From the NCBI RefSeq assembly GCF_002078875.1, contig NC_034409.1, positions 67,957,946-68,021,945 of the forward strand: DNA of 64,000 nucleotides, in the 5' to 3' direction. The notes beneath the pieces were generated by a model. That model saw only the letters and a program-made list of their open reading frames with translations. It ran no database searches and was not told the origin of the DNA. Positions 62,735-64,000 of the stretch are shown here, piece after piece; positions within the stretch are counted from its first letter, which is position 1; each line of letters opens with the position of its first letter. Origin of the DNA: Numida meleagris. Its lineage: Eukaryota; Chordata; Aves; Galliformes; Numididae. The position numbers and the translations under genes are program-made.

Positions 62735-64000
62735 CTGAAAGAACAGTGGGGAAAGGGTGAAAACAGCCTCCCAAATCTGATGTAATTGATACCTTACAAC
62801 TGCTAAAGTAGTCTTTTCAAAACACAGAATTGCAGCAGTAATTCTACAAACATAAAATCAGATGCATTTATTGCTCCTGAGGTCTTTTGAAACCAGCAAT
62901 AGCCCATCCTGAGCTGGAACACTCCAAAACATCTTTTATTCCATAAAAGTGTTGTTCGAAAAATTTCCATGCTTGCATTAACCTGCTTTGGAAACTGTAG
63001 TATGGAAGAGTTTTCTTCAGTCATTCCTCAATTGCTGTCCAATCAAGAACCTTCAATCTCTTTGCTGGTCTATGAAGTATTGTTTTTAAAGGGATTTTAC
63101 TACATGAAATGAAAGAGAACTAAAAGAAGATTGGTATGCAAGTAATACACTCCATTACTCAGTTTGAAAAATAATTTTTTAAGGGGCTGAATTCTTTGCT
63201 TTTGTGAATAGAAATAATTTCATCGTCAGCAGAATTTATTTCACACAGTGTTACACTCACTGTTCTTTGTAGTTTATATGTATTGTGCTCGTAATCGGAA
63301 GGAACCTTGCTCCCTTAACACATGCTCTGCCTGGTGCTTTTTGATTTTTAAACAGTTTGGAATAGAATTTTTAAAAATAGAAATGTTTTTGTTAAATGTT
63401 GTGGGTCTGCATCAGAGAACAAGATCTCTCTGACTCTAAACATTATTTTGAATGCTCCTTTAGCTCTGTACTAATAACAGAAACTCAGAAGTTATTTTGC
63501 ACAACCTTAATACCACAATATTGATAAGCCTGACATCCAGTTTCTCCTTAGAAAAGGTCATTTGCAGTCTGAATACTGACTGCAATGCAAGATGCTTGTA
63601 GTAGGAATATGTGTTATCCTACCACTTAGGAAGATGTTTTAATTAAAGCCAAATAATGATAAGGAATGGTAAATGTATCAAGTGTGTATTAAACCCCCTT
63701 CAAGATTATTTCAGTTAAGGAAATTGCCTTTCCAGTAGGTTTCACAATCAAGCTTCCAACTCTATATATCTTCAGTGCTTTCTGGTTTGCGCTTATTCTT
63801 CCAATAGTTGCTTTCTTCAATTGGATTTCTTTAAAAATTAATAATAGTATTGGCAATGCCACTGTTTCAAAGACAAGGAGAAATAACGATAAACGCATCT
63901 CGGCAGGCTTCAGAACTTCTACCTCCACAGTATCGTCAGGAATTTACTGCTTGTGTACAGCCAAGCAGATCAGGAATAATCCAATGGTATAGAAAGTTAT
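62735..64000 (-). other. SPX: SPX upstream intron (to window edge)
   Basis: I looked on the - strand for the exon coding the conserved mature peptide and its signal sequence and did not find it, so this is probably intron. A - strand open frame at 63689-63928 has a hydrophobic stretch, but no spexin similarity and no fitting splice context. Confidence 0.55.

Noticed and set aside
63689..63928. Minus-strand frame with a hydrophobic stretch, considered as an SPX signal-peptide exon
   Set aside because: No similarity to the spexin N-terminus, and the exon with the conserved mature peptide is not found between it and 62734.

Overview
The window is vertebrate nuclear DNA from a bird, most likely a galliform such as chicken. 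It is rich in CR1 retrotransposon fragments, which end in the repeated octamer-like tail ATTCTATGAT, and it carries avian-type endogenous retrovirus LTRs. The main gene is a complete liver-type glycogen synthase, GYS2. I assembled it as 16 coding exons on the + strand (9273 to 50825). The reading frame closes exactly over all 15 introns: 2115 nt, 704 codons plus a stop, against 703 residues that I recall for human GYS2.

Layout. 1-9000 is upstream intergenic DNA. It holds a 150-bp direct duplication (889-1043 and 1714-1861), several CR1 fragments and a small CpG-rich block (about 7400-7570) with a textbook CTCF core motif and a YY1-like motif. 9060-9272 is the probable GYS2 promoter and 5' UTR. 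9273-50825 is GYS2; the long introns 1 (9.1 kb) and 4 (10.9 kb) hold CR1 fragments and, in intron 4, an antisense solo LTR with a 5-bp target-site duplication. 50826 to about 51515 is the 3' UTR.

51756-54856 is an old, heavily deleted endogenous retrovirus on the - strand: part of a 5' LTR, a broken pol (part of RT, RNase H, integrase) and a 3' LTR. No env is seen and the frame has stops and a frameshift. 54857-56633 is a GC-rich and repeat-rich stretch with an assembly gap (56253-56352), CR1 pieces and an internally deleted LTR remnant. 56634-61900 is intergenic with little recognisable content.

Two exons on the - strand (62672-62734 and 61921-62004) match spexin (SPX), starting at the Gly-Arg-Arg processing site that follows the mature peptide. 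The 5' part of SPX, with the peptide itself, lies beyond the right edge. SPX and GYS2 are therefore convergent, as in mammals.

I found no previously undescribed system. The most useful points are the full gene model with its regulatory residues, the partial antisense SPX, the CTCF/CpG block upstream of GYS2, and one LTR family present here in four differently decayed states. All identifications come from reading the sequence and remembered family features; no database search was possible.
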